Shown: piece by piece, positions 54,408 through 63,922 of the stretch
How the letters are laid out: each line of letters begins with the position of its first letter
Numbering within the stretch: position 1 is the stretch's first letter
Notes under the pieces: model-generated
Seen by the model: the letters and a program-made list of their open reading frames with translations, nothing else
Told to the model about the DNA's origin: nothing
The model's database searches: none
Assembly: GCA_946406435.1 (NCBI GenBank)
Contig: CAMJKP010000004.1
Location: forward strand, 26,969-90,968
Reading direction: 5' to 3'
Length of the DNA: 64,000 nucleotides
Source: an uncultured Prevotellaceae bacterium
GTDB taxonomy: Bacteria > Bacteroidota > Bacteroidia > Bacteroidales > Bacteroidaceae
Position numbers and translations under genes: made by a program

Positions 54408-54447
54408 GAAAAAGCATGGTACGTATTGTTACGTTCCATGCTTTTTC
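54408..54447 (-). terminator. Terminator of the sigma/anti-sigma/lipoprotein unit
   Basis: The stem GAAAAAGCATGGTACGT/ACGTTCCATGCTTTTTC is followed on the minus strand by CTTTTTTT. It lies 22 bp after the lipoprotein stop and just upstream of site 3. Confidence 0.88.
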
Positions 54448-54469
54448 TGTTGATTATTAATATCTTTTT

Positions 54470-55570
54470 TTAGGGTTTCGCGAAATCCCATTCATACTCA
54501 AATTTAAGGTTATGACTTTCTTTGACCTTATACCAGTCATAAGGGATGGCGAAACGAGGAGTATTTGGGGTATAAAGTTCTAAGATGTGAATACCTTCAG
54601 TGGTATGCGTCATCAATATATTGTATATATTACGGTGGATTTCATCATTACAAACCGAGTATTGTAGCAAATCCTCACCATCCCTTACAACATGTTTCTC
54701 AAAATCTGTTTTGAATCTTGTGGTCGTATTGAGTTCAACTCCTATTTGAGGATGCTCAATAGCAAAGTTATTCAAACGATTATAGAAATCTACAGCCACA
54801 TCTATACGATGCTTATCCTTTGCAGGAATAAAGAAATGGGTTCCTGTTACTGAAGATGCTGCCAAAGAATCACAATCACGTAATATCCACCTCCATCTCC
54901 ACATGCAACTCTCATATTGTTGCCTTGGAATAGCTACACCTTTATCCCACTCATACTTAACTTCATACTTCTTCACACCTTTCTGTTCTGCAATAAATGT
55001 CTTCAATAATTCCCGAACTGGTCTGACATCATCCGACTTTATCGCTTTTTTCCAAGGCTTTAATACATTATATGCAAAACCTATATATGTACTATTAAAT
55101 CTACAGTCTTTGTATTTTGTCATTGATAATAGCTCCAACGGATTATTTCCCATTGTAATGCTATAATCCAGAGAGTCTCCCGACTGGTAACGCCAACTCG
55201 CCTTTGCTTTTTTGCATAATCTCTCAAATGTCTCCGGTATAGCTCGTAACATGTAGATGTGCCTATTCTTTGATCTATCTTCTACTCCTGTGGTATCTGC
55301 ACACATATATGAGCGACAGTACCTAGGAGATGTTGAAAAAGATTGATGAAGAGGGGAACCGTCATTCTCTCCTTTTTGCATATAGTACTCACCCACAGAA
55401 TCCTCAGTGAAATACAAAGTACGAGACGCATAAATGCCCCTATCAGACAAACTATCAAGAAGTTCATTCATTGTCTCAATCTGGTGTTGCTGATTATCTA
55501 CATTTTTTTTAGTACAAGAAGCTATGCAGACGGCGACAAGCGTTATCAGTAGAATGTTTATTGTTTTCAT
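54470..55570 (-). CDS. Lipoprotein of unknown function, third gene of an ECF-sigma operon
   Basis: The product has 366 residues with a lipoprotein signal (AVCIASC-T). It is rich in Trp/Tyr/Lys with no motif I recognise; segments such as ASWRYQSGDSLDYSITMG suggest a mixed alpha/beta domain. It follows the anti-sigma gene by one base and ends at a terminator, so it is probably a target or sensor partner of the sigma pair. Function unknown. Confidence 0.75.
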   Translation of the reverse strand: MKTINILLITLVAVCIASCTKKNVDNQQHQIETMNELLDSLSDRGIYASRTLYFTEDSVGEYYMQKGENDGSPLHQSFSTSPRYCRSYMCADTTGVEDRSKNRHIYMLRAIPETFERLCKKAKASWRYQSGDSLDYSITMGNNPLELLSMTKYKDCRFNSTYIGFAYNVLKPWKKAIKSDDVRPVRELLKTFIAEQKGVKKYEVKYEWDKGVAIPRQQYESCMWRWRWILRDCDSLAASSVTGTHFFIPAKDKHRIDVAVDFYNRLNNFAIEHPQIGVELNTTTRFKTDFEKHVVRDGEDLLQYSVCNDEIHRNIYNILMTHTTEGIHILELYTPNTPRFAIPYDWYKVKESHNLKFEYEWDFAKP

Positions 55571-55571
55571 A

Positions 55572-55976
55572 TTATTCTATATTAATGGGTGATCTTTTCT
55601 GGATATAGGCAGCAAGTCTGGCACCTTTTTCCTTAATTTCTTTCTGATGAGCGTAGAAGGCATCTGTGGGGCTTTGACCTTCCTCATATTGCCATACTCG
55701 TATTTCCTCTGTTTGCACCATCTGCGGTAGTTGTGTGTCTGGCGTTTCCGAAGGTTGCCTATGAAGCGTAAATAGCAGGAGTACGCTTGCAGCAACGGCA
55801 ACAATAGTAGGATATAGCCACACACGACGTCGTTTTGGCTTCGACTCCTTCTGCTCAATACGCTGCATCAAGCGAGCGGTGAAGTCATCCGGGAGTTCCA
55901 TTTTCTCGGCAGATTCAGTCTTACGCTGCAAGGCAAGGCGCAAACCCTGGTCTTTATATTGTTCTGTTTTATTCAT
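55572..55976 (-). CDS. Putative membrane anti-sigma factor
   Basis: From the ATG at 55976 the protein has 134 residues: a cytosolic N-terminal half with basic and acidic helices (ELPDDFTARLMQRIEQKESK), one membrane helix (about 53-70, YPTIVAVAASVLLLFTL), and a periplasmic tail. The layout and its 8-bp overlap with the sigma gene support an anti-sigma role, although the zinc-binding HxxxCxxC motif is absent. Confidence 0.75.
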   Translation of the reverse strand: MNKTEQYKDQGLRLALQRKTESAEKMELPDDFTARLMQRIEQKESKPKRRRVWLYPTIVAVAASVLLLFTLHRQPSETPDTQLPQMVQTEEIRVWQYEEGQSPTDAFYAHQKEIKEKGARLAAYIQKRSPINIE

Positions 55977-56562
55977 TGCTTTCAAGAGTCTTTATGATAA
56001 TTGCCAATTTCTTACGTAACCATTGCAACCGCGAACGGAAATAACTTTCTTCATGCTCCATGATACTGGAGATTTCGCGTATAGGACGGTTGTCAAAATA
56101 ATAGAGACTGAGCAGCATCTGGTCGTCAGGATTCAGCATGTCAATAGCTTTTTCCATAAGTGCTATGCGATCTGGAGCGGTGTCATCAAGCAGGGCATTG
56201 GTCTCATTATCAGGAATAGCGTTGAACCATTGTTGATCTACCTCGACCATCGGGATTGATTTCCGACGCTTGCGATAATGCTTCAATGCCGTATGGTAGG
56301 CTATACGCATGAGCCAGGTTGAGAAAGAGGCTTTTCGGGCATCAAAGCGATGAAGGCTCTGGAATGCCTCTAAGAGAGTGTCCTGCGTCGCTTCCTCGGC
56401 TTCTTCTGACGAAGGAATAAGACGAGCGACCATGCGTAGCACCTGCTCAGCATAGCGGCCTGCAAGTTGGCGGAACAACACTGTGTTGCCGTCAAGGATG
56501 CTGCGGATGAGTTCTGTCTCATCCTGCATGGCTTTTGGTGTATCGTCTGTTCTCTGTTCCAT
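55969..56562 (-). CDS. ECF RNA polymerase sigma factor (RpoE-like)
   Basis: The product has 197 residues. The sigma-70 region 2 (LFRQLAGRYAEQVLRMVARL, then EAEEATQDTLLEAFQSLHRFDA, FSTWLMRIAYHTALKHYRKR) and region 4 (DQMLLSLYYFDNRPIREISSIM and the end ESYFRSRLQWLRKKL) are intact. It heads a three-gene operon with an anti-sigma factor and a lipoprotein. Its stop overlaps the anti-sigma start. Confidence 0.93.
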   Translation of the reverse strand: MEQRTDDTPKAMQDETELIRSILDGNTVLFRQLAGRYAEQVLRMVARLIPSSEEAEEATQDTLLEAFQSLHRFDARKASFSTWLMRIAYHTALKHYRKRRKSIPMVEVDQQWFNAIPDNETNALLDDTAPDRIALMEKAIDMLNPDDQMLLSLYYFDNRPIREISSIMEHEESYFRSRLQWLRKKLAIIIKTLESNE

Positions 56563-56872
56563 TCGTTTTGTTGTCTCTATCTATATATTACCATGTTTTG
56601 GGAAAATATATAATACCAATACCATTTTTTTCTGATATTGGTGAAAAAAAATCAGTATGTCATTTTATGTTTAGGCTGTAAAGACATTTTTTCTGCGATA
56701 AATCTTCGTATTAATGAAGAAGAAATTTTACGTGGTTACATTATGGCGCATGGTTTCTGATTCATTGCCTACAAAATTACACATTATATTTGATAGCGCC
56801 AAAATTATCCACAGATTTCTTGTGATTATTAATGAAAGCGATAAACAAATGACGAAGTCATGATATTTTCCT

Positions 56873-57334
56873 CAGAAAAACTTTTTCACGCAAACCCTAC
56901 ACCCCTACACCAGCACCTTATATAACGTGCAATATGTTAGCGTGTTACGAAGATTTTAAATGTGTGCAAACCCTACACCAACCCTACATCAACCCTACAC
57001 CCGAACCTGAATTTTAGAAATTCAGGTTAATTACTTCCCTATGGTCAGTGGGTCTTCGACAAATCTGATAATTAATAATGGATAATGTATAATTAGGTTT
57101 GATTTGAACACTTATAATACTATTCAAATTACTCATTATTATTCGCTGAAGCTCATCAAGCTAAAGCAAGTCATTATTAATTTTCTGCATTTCAAATGCA
57201 GAAAGGGTGTAGGGTTGATGTAGGGTTGGTGTAGGGTTCGCGTATATTTGAAAACGCTGCAAGCTATTGATGCTTAGGAGAATATAATGGATGCTGGTGT
57301 AGGGGTGTAGGGTTTGCGTGAAAAAGTTTTTCTG
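56873..57334. repeat. Terminal-inverted-repeat element 2 with CCCTACACC words
   Basis: The outer arms of 43 bp (56873-56915 and 57292-57334) are perfect inverted copies by eye, with CAAACCCTACACCCCTACAC inside. A second pair of 32 bp (56970-57001 and 57206-57237) is also perfectly inverted and built from tandem AACCCTACACC units. There is no plausible gene within; the 87-codon ORF over it is repeat-derived. The layout parallels the element at 43.7 kb, with a different repeated word. The rest of the 1-kb gap from 56563 to 57610 holds no gene that I can see. Confidence 0.88.
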
Positions 57335-57366
57335 AACTCGTATTTTCACTTTTCCTTCATTCCCTT

Positions 57367-57478
57367 CACCTCCGCTTCTCCTCCGCTTCTCCTTCGCTTT
57401 AAGTCCGTTGCAAGTCCGTTCCATAGTAGAGAGCAGAATGGGAGGTAAATGGGAGTCACATGGGACTTACATGGGAGG
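57367..57478. repeat. 112-bp conserved box, copy 2
   Basis: The same length and orientation as 44016-44127, with differences confined to the CTTTAA(A/G)TCCGTT region. It lies 32 bp after element 2. Confidence 0.9.
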
Positions 57479-57493
57479 AAGAAGGGAACAAGA

Positions 57494-57606
57494 AAAAATG
57501 AAAAATACTAGACCCTCTAAATCTCCCTTAGAGGGAGACTTTTTCTGCACTCTGGCTCTCCCACCTTTAAGGGGGAGCAGGGAGAGGGTCGGTATTTTTC
57601 ATTTTT
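57494..57606 (-). terminator. Inverted repeat at the end of the nitrogenase-like operon
   Basis: AAAATACTAGACCCTCT (near 57502) pairs with AGAGGGTCGGTATTTTTC (57583-57600). Inner palindromes CTCCCTTAGAGGGAG and CCACCTTTAAGGGGGAG lie between the arms. It begins just after the K-like stop and is followed on the minus strand by a T-rich tract (complement of GAAAAAATG), so it can act as the operon terminator. Confidence 0.7.
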
Positions 57607-57609
57607 CAT

Positions 57610-58968
57610 CTATTTTCCTCCTACAGAAGCACTATAGATGCGCTCGAGGAACTGGAGAGCACCTCTGTAACCGATATGTGAACGGTTTACAACGAGTGTT
57701 TCAGATGATGGGGTGGAGATTTCGAAGAAGAGCGCCTCCTTTTCGTTGGAAAGGTTCAACTCCCAACTTGTACCGAGAATAAGCGGTTTACCTGCCTTGA
57801 ACTCTACGCTCTCAATGAGCTTTATCACCTCGTGACCGTCTTCCTCAAAGTCAACATCGATGCTAACGCCTTCGGAAATGTTGTTCTTGAAGTACTCCGT
57901 AATGGCAGGACGGAACTTCGCAGGTGTATCGTCAGTAATGACGACACGCTTTGGGATAAGTCCGATCTGATCGGCAAGGAACTTGGAATAAGCCAATGCG
58001 TAGGCTGCATCAGCAGTTATGGCAAACTCACTCGGCATGCCATACCAGTATTCGGCAAAGAACTCGGAGAAATGCTCCAGATAGTAATAGTAGATCTCTG
58101 CCTCCTGCTTGATAAACTCTTCTGACTGTGCCTTGTCGATACCCGCATATTCCACCACCTGACGGATGAACTTAGCTGTAGCTTCCTCGCCAACTGGTAT
58201 CTCTGGGATATGAAGGAATGGCTGATCGTATTTCTTCTGCAAGTGCTCGGCATTCCTTACACCTACCCAAGGTGATACTACAAGATTGAACTGAGCCTGT
58301 GGAATCTTCTTCCATGCCTCAACACCCGGATTCTCAGGACCGAAGAGCACGTTAACCTCAAGTCCGGCACCACGGAGTATTCTTGCAAGCTCCTGATAGT
58401 CGCCACGCCAGTTTTGGTTGTAGTAAGGAGTCTCAAACCAGAGGTTCACAAGTCCCTTCTTCTTCTCACCCTTGTAAGGACCTACGAACTGGTCGATGAT
58501 AGCGTTCACTACCTCCTCATGTCCGAAGAGGTTGTTACCCTTAAAGCCAGGGGTATTGGCATATACGATAGGATAGCCAGCCTCCTGATAGCTGCGGACA
58601 AGGTCAGGCACGTTGTCGCCGATAAGTTCACCAGTACAGCCTGTGAGTACCACGAATAGGTCGCCCTCGTAGATTTTAAGAGTTGACTTGATAAGGTTGT
58701 CGAGAGTCTTGATACCGCCAAACACAACATCGTTCTCTGTTGCGTTGGCACTTGGCATGTTACCGCCACCAGCAGCTATACTGCCCTGAAAGGCGTTCTC
58801 AAAAGTTAGCATAGCGGTTGTCTTCAGCTGACAACCAGGCGAGCAGTTAGCGATAGGTACTGCTCCTTTTATGGCAACTACAGTATTTGTAGCGCCTACA
58901 GCACAGGCATATCTCACGTTGGAGATTACCGTAGGTTTCTTCTTTATTTGTTTTGTTTCTTCGCTCAT
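57610..58968 (-). CDS. Nitrogenase-like component 1, NifK/NifN-type subunit
   Basis: From the ATG at 58968 the protein has 452 residues. It has the three beta-side P-cluster-type cysteines: Cys22 (YACAVGA), Cys46 (ANCSPGC) and Cys111 (TGCTGELIGDNV), the last in the typical (T)xCxxExIGDD context. VFGGIKTLDNLIKS follows nitrogenase beta-subunits. It is expected to form an alpha2beta2 tetramer with the D-like protein. It is shorter than NifK (about 520) and lacks the N-terminal extension, as nitrogenase-like proteins often do. It lies 24 bp after the D-like gene and is last in the operon. Assignment to a named enzyme needs phylogeny. Confidence 0.9.
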   Translation of the reverse strand: MSEETKQIKKKPTVISNVRYACAVGATNTVVAIKGAVPIANCSPGCQLKTTAMLTFENAFQGSIAAGGGNMPSANATENDVVFGGIKTLDNLIKSTLKIYEGDLFVVLTGCTGELIGDNVPDLVRSYQEAGYPIVYANTPGFKGNNLFGHEEVVNAIIDQFVGPYKGEKKKGLVNLWFETPYYNQNWRGDYQELARILRGAGLEVNVLFGPENPGVEAWKKIPQAQFNLVVSPWVGVRNAEHLQKKYDQPFLHIPEIPVGEEATAKFIRQVVEYAGIDKAQSEEFIKQEAEIYYYYLEHFSEFFAEYWYGMPSEFAITADAAYALAYSKFLADQIGLIPKRVVITDDTPAKFRPAITEYFKNNISEGVSIDVDFEEDGHEVIKLIESVEFKAGKPLILGTSWELNLSNEKEALFFEISTPSSETLVVNRSHIGYRGALQFLERIYSASVGGK

Positions 58969-58992
58969 CTTGAACAAATTTTTCTCATTTAA

Positions 58993-60549
58993 TTAGGCCT
59001 CAAGTTTTTTCTCAATTTCCTTGAATACATTCTTGTCGTTAGAGAGAATGAAAGGATCGGTCTGACTAAACCACCAGTCGTTGTATGGCAGACGCACGTG
59101 ACGTTGCAATGTCTTGTTGAACTTCGTGCGTGACAATACACCAACCAATATCTCAGCAATACGTAGGATGCCGTCATAGCCAACAGGGATATGCTCATCA
59201 CCAAGTGCGAAAGTTGGTACTCCGAGGTGACCTGCTACTGATGCAAGTCCAGGGTGACGGATGATGAGGAAGTCGGTCTTGACACGATTCAAGAGCTGTG
59301 GCAACTGGAAAGCGCGCGTCTTGCTGACCGTGTAGTGAGGAATGTCACCATAGGTCTCAACAAGTTCCTTGAGCGTGTCCTGATTCTTTCCTGCACCATC
59401 GTAGATAGGGTCGTGATGGAAAACAAGTGCACCCTCGTTCTTGATACCGAGTTCCGATAGTACGCTGATAAGTCCGTGTGCGTAAGCTGAACCAGTAAGC
59501 ACCATACCATGCTTGCCTTTGAAGTATTCGCGATATTCTGCAAGCTTTGGAGCTATACGTTTATGCTCGCTTTCGATAAACTCCTCAGCCTCTTTCTCCT
59601 TGCCTACCACCTTCGCAATAGCTCTGAGCCATGCGTCAGTACCCTTGATGCCATAAGGCTGTGGTGCGTCAATCTGTGGAACGCCGAACTGCTCCTGAAG
59701 GGCTGCACCCATATATCCGCCGAGCGTTTCGCAAAAAGTTGTCGTTGCAACCGCCTCAGATGCCTGTCGGATTTCCTCAAATGAGGCACAGTCAAGCAAA
59801 TAATTCACTCTCAATCCAAGTGGCTTCAGCAGATCTGTGAACCAGTCTGTACCCCATAGGGCGATGATGTTGATAAGGTCTTTCTGTTTCTTTTTGGGAT
59901 TCTTCTCCACAATCTGACGCAGCACACCATGGAAAGCCACGTCGAAACCTGTGCTCCAGTGCTTGCTTCGGAATCCCTCACAATGCAGAGGAATAACAGG
60001 TACGCCAACCTCTGGCTCCATCTCCTCGGCTACGCTATCAATATCCTCACCCGTGATAGCTGTGGCACATGCCATAGCTATAAAGATAGCCTTCGGATTA
60101 TAGCGTTCCTTGGCAACACGAATTGCGTGACGCAACTTGGCACTACCACCAAACACCATATCCTTCTCTAACAGATTGGTGCTTATACAGAGAGTGTTCT
60201 GCTGTGGCTTACCACGTCGTGCCAGTCCCATGTGCATGGTGAGGTTGAACTTTGCATCCTCACTACTACAGCCAATAGGCGCATGGTTGATAAGCACACA
60301 GTCGGTGAGGTTGCCTATCTGACATTGCACAATGGCATTGGAGCACATGGTCTCCTGATTCAGCGGACTTTGTATCTCGCAGAGACGACAGCCCTTTACA
60401 GGACACCCACCGTGCTTCTTTAGACTTCTCTCATCGTAAGCCGACTGCTCGATGAGTTCTTTTGCCGAACCGTCCCAACCGATGATTGTGCCTAAGCGCA
60501 ACTCACGGTTTTCAACGGTGGTCATATTTAGATTGATATTTTTTGACAT
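58993..60549 (-). CDS. Nitrogenase-like component 1, NifD-type subunit with altered active site
   Basis: The product has 518 residues. P-cluster-type cysteines are Cys69 (ETMCSNA), Cys94 (NHAPIGC) and Cys161 (AMACATAITGED). Equivalents of the FeMo-cofactor ligands are present: Cys273 (TTTFCETLGGYM, matching NifD Cys275) and His453 (GDEHIPVGYDG, matching His442). The EGFRSKHWSTGFD segment replaces EGFRGVSQSLGHH, so residues equivalent to Gln191 and His195 are Trp198 and Phe202. Extra cysteines Cys49, Cys54 and Cys57 (GGCPVKGCRLC) precede the P-cluster region. The C-terminus LPYNDWWFSQTDPF is nitrogenase-like. It therefore probably binds a NifB-type cofactor but is unlikely to reduce N2. Confidence 0.92.
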   Translation of the reverse strand: MSKNINLNMTTVENRELRLGTIIGWDGSAKELIEQSAYDERSLKKHGGCPVKGCRLCEIQSPLNQETMCSNAIVQCQIGNLTDCVLINHAPIGCSSEDAKFNLTMHMGLARRGKPQQNTLCISTNLLEKDMVFGGSAKLRHAIRVAKERYNPKAIFIAMACATAITGEDIDSVAEEMEPEVGVPVIPLHCEGFRSKHWSTGFDVAFHGVLRQIVEKNPKKKQKDLINIIALWGTDWFTDLLKPLGLRVNYLLDCASFEEIRQASEAVATTTFCETLGGYMGAALQEQFGVPQIDAPQPYGIKGTDAWLRAIAKVVGKEKEAEEFIESEHKRIAPKLAEYREYFKGKHGMVLTGSAYAHGLISVLSELGIKNEGALVFHHDPIYDGAGKNQDTLKELVETYGDIPHYTVSKTRAFQLPQLLNRVKTDFLIIRHPGLASVAGHLGVPTFALGDEHIPVGYDGILRIAEILVGVLSRTKFNKTLQRHVRLPYNDWWFSQTDPFILSNDKNVFKEIEKKLEA

Positions 60550-60550
60550 A

Positions 60551-60970
60551 TTAGTTTTGTTTTATCTTGAACGCCTTGCTGTCAAGTTTGTGATAGTAGC
60601 TCGTAATCTTTGAAAGTGCCTCTTCCACAGGAATCTCTATATCGAAAGCAGAGATAGCCCTGAGTTCCAACTGTCTCCGTGCGTTCTTGCCTATCTTTGC
60701 GGCAACCACGGCACGACAGTCGGCAACAATCTCAACCGACTGTGGATTGCCTCCACCCGCACAGCCACTACCATTGCCACTCGAACAACCGTTTGAACAG
60801 CCACTCTGACATTCAGCCTTGCCTTCGGACTCCTCAGACTCAACTTTTCGGTCTTCTAAAAACAGGAAGTCAAGTCCTTCGACGGTGTAAATCTTAAGGA
60901 CGGAGGCGCTGCCAAAGTGCAGATTCACCGTCTTTCCGTCGGATGATGCAACTGCTATCTTATAAGCCAT
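60551..60970 (-). CDS. NifX/NafY-like cofactor-binding protein with Cys-Gly-Ser-rich insert
   Basis: The product has 139 residues. The fold opens MAYKIAVASSDGKTVNLHFG, as in the NifX/NifB C-terminal domain, and ends with VADCRAVVAAKIGKNARRQL. Between them is an insert, CQSGCSNGCSSGNGSGC, with four cysteines that could hold an Fe-S or cofactor intermediate. NifX-family proteins bind NifB-co or related clusters. One base separates it from the D-like gene and 3 bp from nifH, so it is translated in step with both. Confidence 0.87.
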   Translation of the reverse strand: MAYKIAVASSDGKTVNLHFGSASVLKIYTVEGLDFLFLEDRKVESEESEGKAECQSGCSNGCSSGNGSGCAGGGNPQSVEIVADCRAVVAAKIGKNARRQLELRAISAFDIEIPVEEALSKITSYYHKLDSKAFKIKQN

Positions 60971-60973
60971 TTA

Positions 60974-62250
<1,277 letters not shown>

Positions 62251-62258
<8 letters not shown>

Positions 62259-63120
62259 GTGAAAATGTTTCGGTTAGTTCTAATTCATCACTAAAAACCT
62301 CATCCGCGAACTCTGATATCCCCGGTACTCCTACTGCATCTGCGCGACAGCGATTGCAATGCCTGAATACATTAACATACTGTTCTGCATCCTTACGCGC
62401 CTGTTCTATCTCGAAACAATATGGAGCACGTTCATTAGCGAGTTCAAATGTTGGGATGAGTGGGATGATGTTGTAAATCTCAGCACCAAGCCCTGCAACT
62501 TTTTTGGCAATCTCCCCAATATGCTTTCCGTTGATTCTTGGCACAAGCACGGTGTTAACTTTTAGCGTTATACCGCTCTTTGCCACCTTCTCCAACCCTT
62601 TCAACTGGTTCTCTATTAATATCTCAGCACCTTCTAGAGCATCGTATTTCTTACCGTGATAGATAACGAATTTATTTAGTCTTGCCTCTATCTCAGGATC
62701 AATAGCATTAACCGTCACCGTGAGCGAATCGACTCTTGCATCAATTATCTCGTCTGCCTTTTCATTGAGCAACAAACCGTTTGTGCTCATACATTTTAGC
62801 AGTTCAGGGAAATGCTTGTCTATGAGTCGGAATGTCTTCAATGCTGCATCTGTGGCAAGTGTATCGCCAGGACCAGCAATGCCTGCAACCTTTATCTCAG
62901 GACATATCTTTAATGCCTTTTCCAATACGCCAATGCTTTCCTCTGGCGTAATAACCTTTGATGTCACACCTGGGCGGTGCTCTGTCTTGTTCAGAACGCG
63001 ATGACAGAATCTACATCCGATATTACAACTGCCAGAAACGGGCAGATGAATACGACCAGTTGTTGCAGCCTTTGGTCCGAAACAGGGATGATTATTTATA
63101 ATGTTATCCTTATTTGTCAT
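62251..63120 (-). CDS. nifB: NifB-like radical SAM cofactor synthase
   Basis: The product has 289 residues. The opening HPCFGPKAATTGRIHLPVSG precedes the radical SAM cluster motif SCNIGCRFC (Cys32, Cys36, Cys39; CX3CX2C). RPGVTSKVITPEE and GIAGPGDTLA follow, and the end has HCNRCRADAVG with the Cys pair at about 255 and 258. All are NifB signatures, with the additional cysteines needed for the K1/K2 clusters. The NifX-like tail of long NifB is missing. It makes the Fe8S9C precursor (NifB-co). It is the first gene of the operon, with promoter site 4 directly upstream. Confidence 0.95.
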
Positions 63121-63140
63121 AATATATTTTTTTCTGGGTG

Positions 63141-63210
63141 CAAAGGTATAGATATTTCCCTACTCTCACAATCCCCTCAATACGTCATTCCTTGTACCAA
63201 AATCATGGTA
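63141..63210 (-). promoter_or_regulatory. Operator-promoter site 4 (nitrogenase-like operon)
   Basis: The -7 box TACCTTTG (63141-63148), 20-bp spacing and TTG (63169-63171) match the consensus. The palindrome TACCATGATTTTGGTA (63195-63210) lies 54 bp upstream of the -7 box, the same position as at 35.2 and 54.3 kb. The leader is short (about 20 nt) and lacks repeat A. This is the only one of the four sites without the repeated leader. Confidence 0.8.
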
Positions 63211-63262
63211 TATGTTTATTCTGGCATGATTATATGATGAATTTTAACTTAATGCACACAAA

Positions 63263-63296
63263 AATCGCCAGTAAAAGTTGAGTTCTACTGACGATT
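63263..63296 (-). terminator. Hairpin after the JAMM peptidase gene
   Basis: AATCGCCAGTA pairs with TACTGACGATT around a short loop, followed on the minus strand by TTTGTG. It separates this gene from the nitrogenase-like operon. Confidence 0.6.
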
Positions 63297-63335
63297 ACAC
63301 TAGTAATAACATATAATAATAAGCATGGCATTTTC

Positions 63336-63737
63336 TTACAAATGCACCTCTTTGTCCACAACTTCACCATTCAGGATTTTGAAGGAGTTGAGATGAATGC
63401 CTTCATGAAGGGAGAGAATGACATATCGGATAGTTGGGTCGTTGGCAAGTCGCAGGTCTTCTTGCGATGGACGTGAAGGCGATGCCGGATGACTATGCCA
63501 ATTGGCGAGTATCTTCAAGCCATTCTGTCGGGCATATTTCAAGGCTGCGAACTGTTCTCTTGGTGAGAATGAGAAGTGCTCGGGCGAGTGGTCGATGTTC
63601 TCCATCCAATAGTTCTCGGTCACCTCGGCTTCTGATTCTCCATTATCCGTACCCAACAGATAGCCGCACGTTTCGTTTGGCGCATCCAGTTGAGCCTGAG
63701 AAATCAGTTCATCGATAATATTAAGTGGAATTTTCAT
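63336..63737 (-). CDS. JAMM/MPN-family (M67) metallopeptidase
   Basis: The product has 133 residues with the complete JAMM signature: Glu22 (ETCGYLLG), HSHP (NWHSHPASP) and the later Ser/Asp (PSQEDLRLA). Short stand-alone JAMM proteins in bacteria usually cut a sulfur-carrier protein of the ThiS/MoaD family from its product, as in CysO-type cysteine or thio-cofactor synthesis. It lies 215 bp upstream of nifB on the same strand but has its own 3' hairpin, so the link to the operon is only positional. Confidence 0.88.
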   Translation of the reverse strand: MKIPLNIIDELISQAQLDAPNETCGYLLGTDNGESEAEVTENYWMENIDHSPEHFSFSPREQFAALKYARQNGLKILANWHSHPASPSRPSQEDLRLANDPTIRYVILSLHEGIHLNSFKILNGEVVDKEVHL

Positions 63738-63787
63738 AATTTAAGTTTCGCTTGTAAAGATATAATTTAAGTTTCGCAAGTGCAAAA

Positions 63788-63922
63788 CTGTCTGGAAGAC
63801 AGTACTATTCGTAACCTCGTACATACGAGTGAAACGAGGATGTGCGGGGATATATAGTGCCAATTCCCCAATTACTGCCTGGAGGGCAGTACACCGCCAA
63901 TCAGGTACAGCCTTCCAGGCTG
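63788..63922. repeat. Cluster of small CTGGA-type hairpins
   Basis: CTGTCTGGAAGACAG (63788-63802), ACTGCCTGGAGGGCAGT (63874-63890) and CAGCCTTCCAGGCTG (63908-63922) are perfect short palindromes with the same CTGGA/TCCAG core; CCTCGT/ACGAGG pairs at 63815-63839. A 16-bp direct repeat ATAATTTAAGTTTCGC lies at 63736 and 63762. The 263 bp to the right edge hold no gene I can support. This resembles REP clusters that accompany tyrosine transposases. Confidence 0.6.

Noticed and set aside
57161..57424. 87-codon minus-strand ORF
   Set aside because: It is built from the inverted repeats of element 2 and the 112-bp box; the NPTPTLHQPYT-type peptide is a translation of tandem DNA words.
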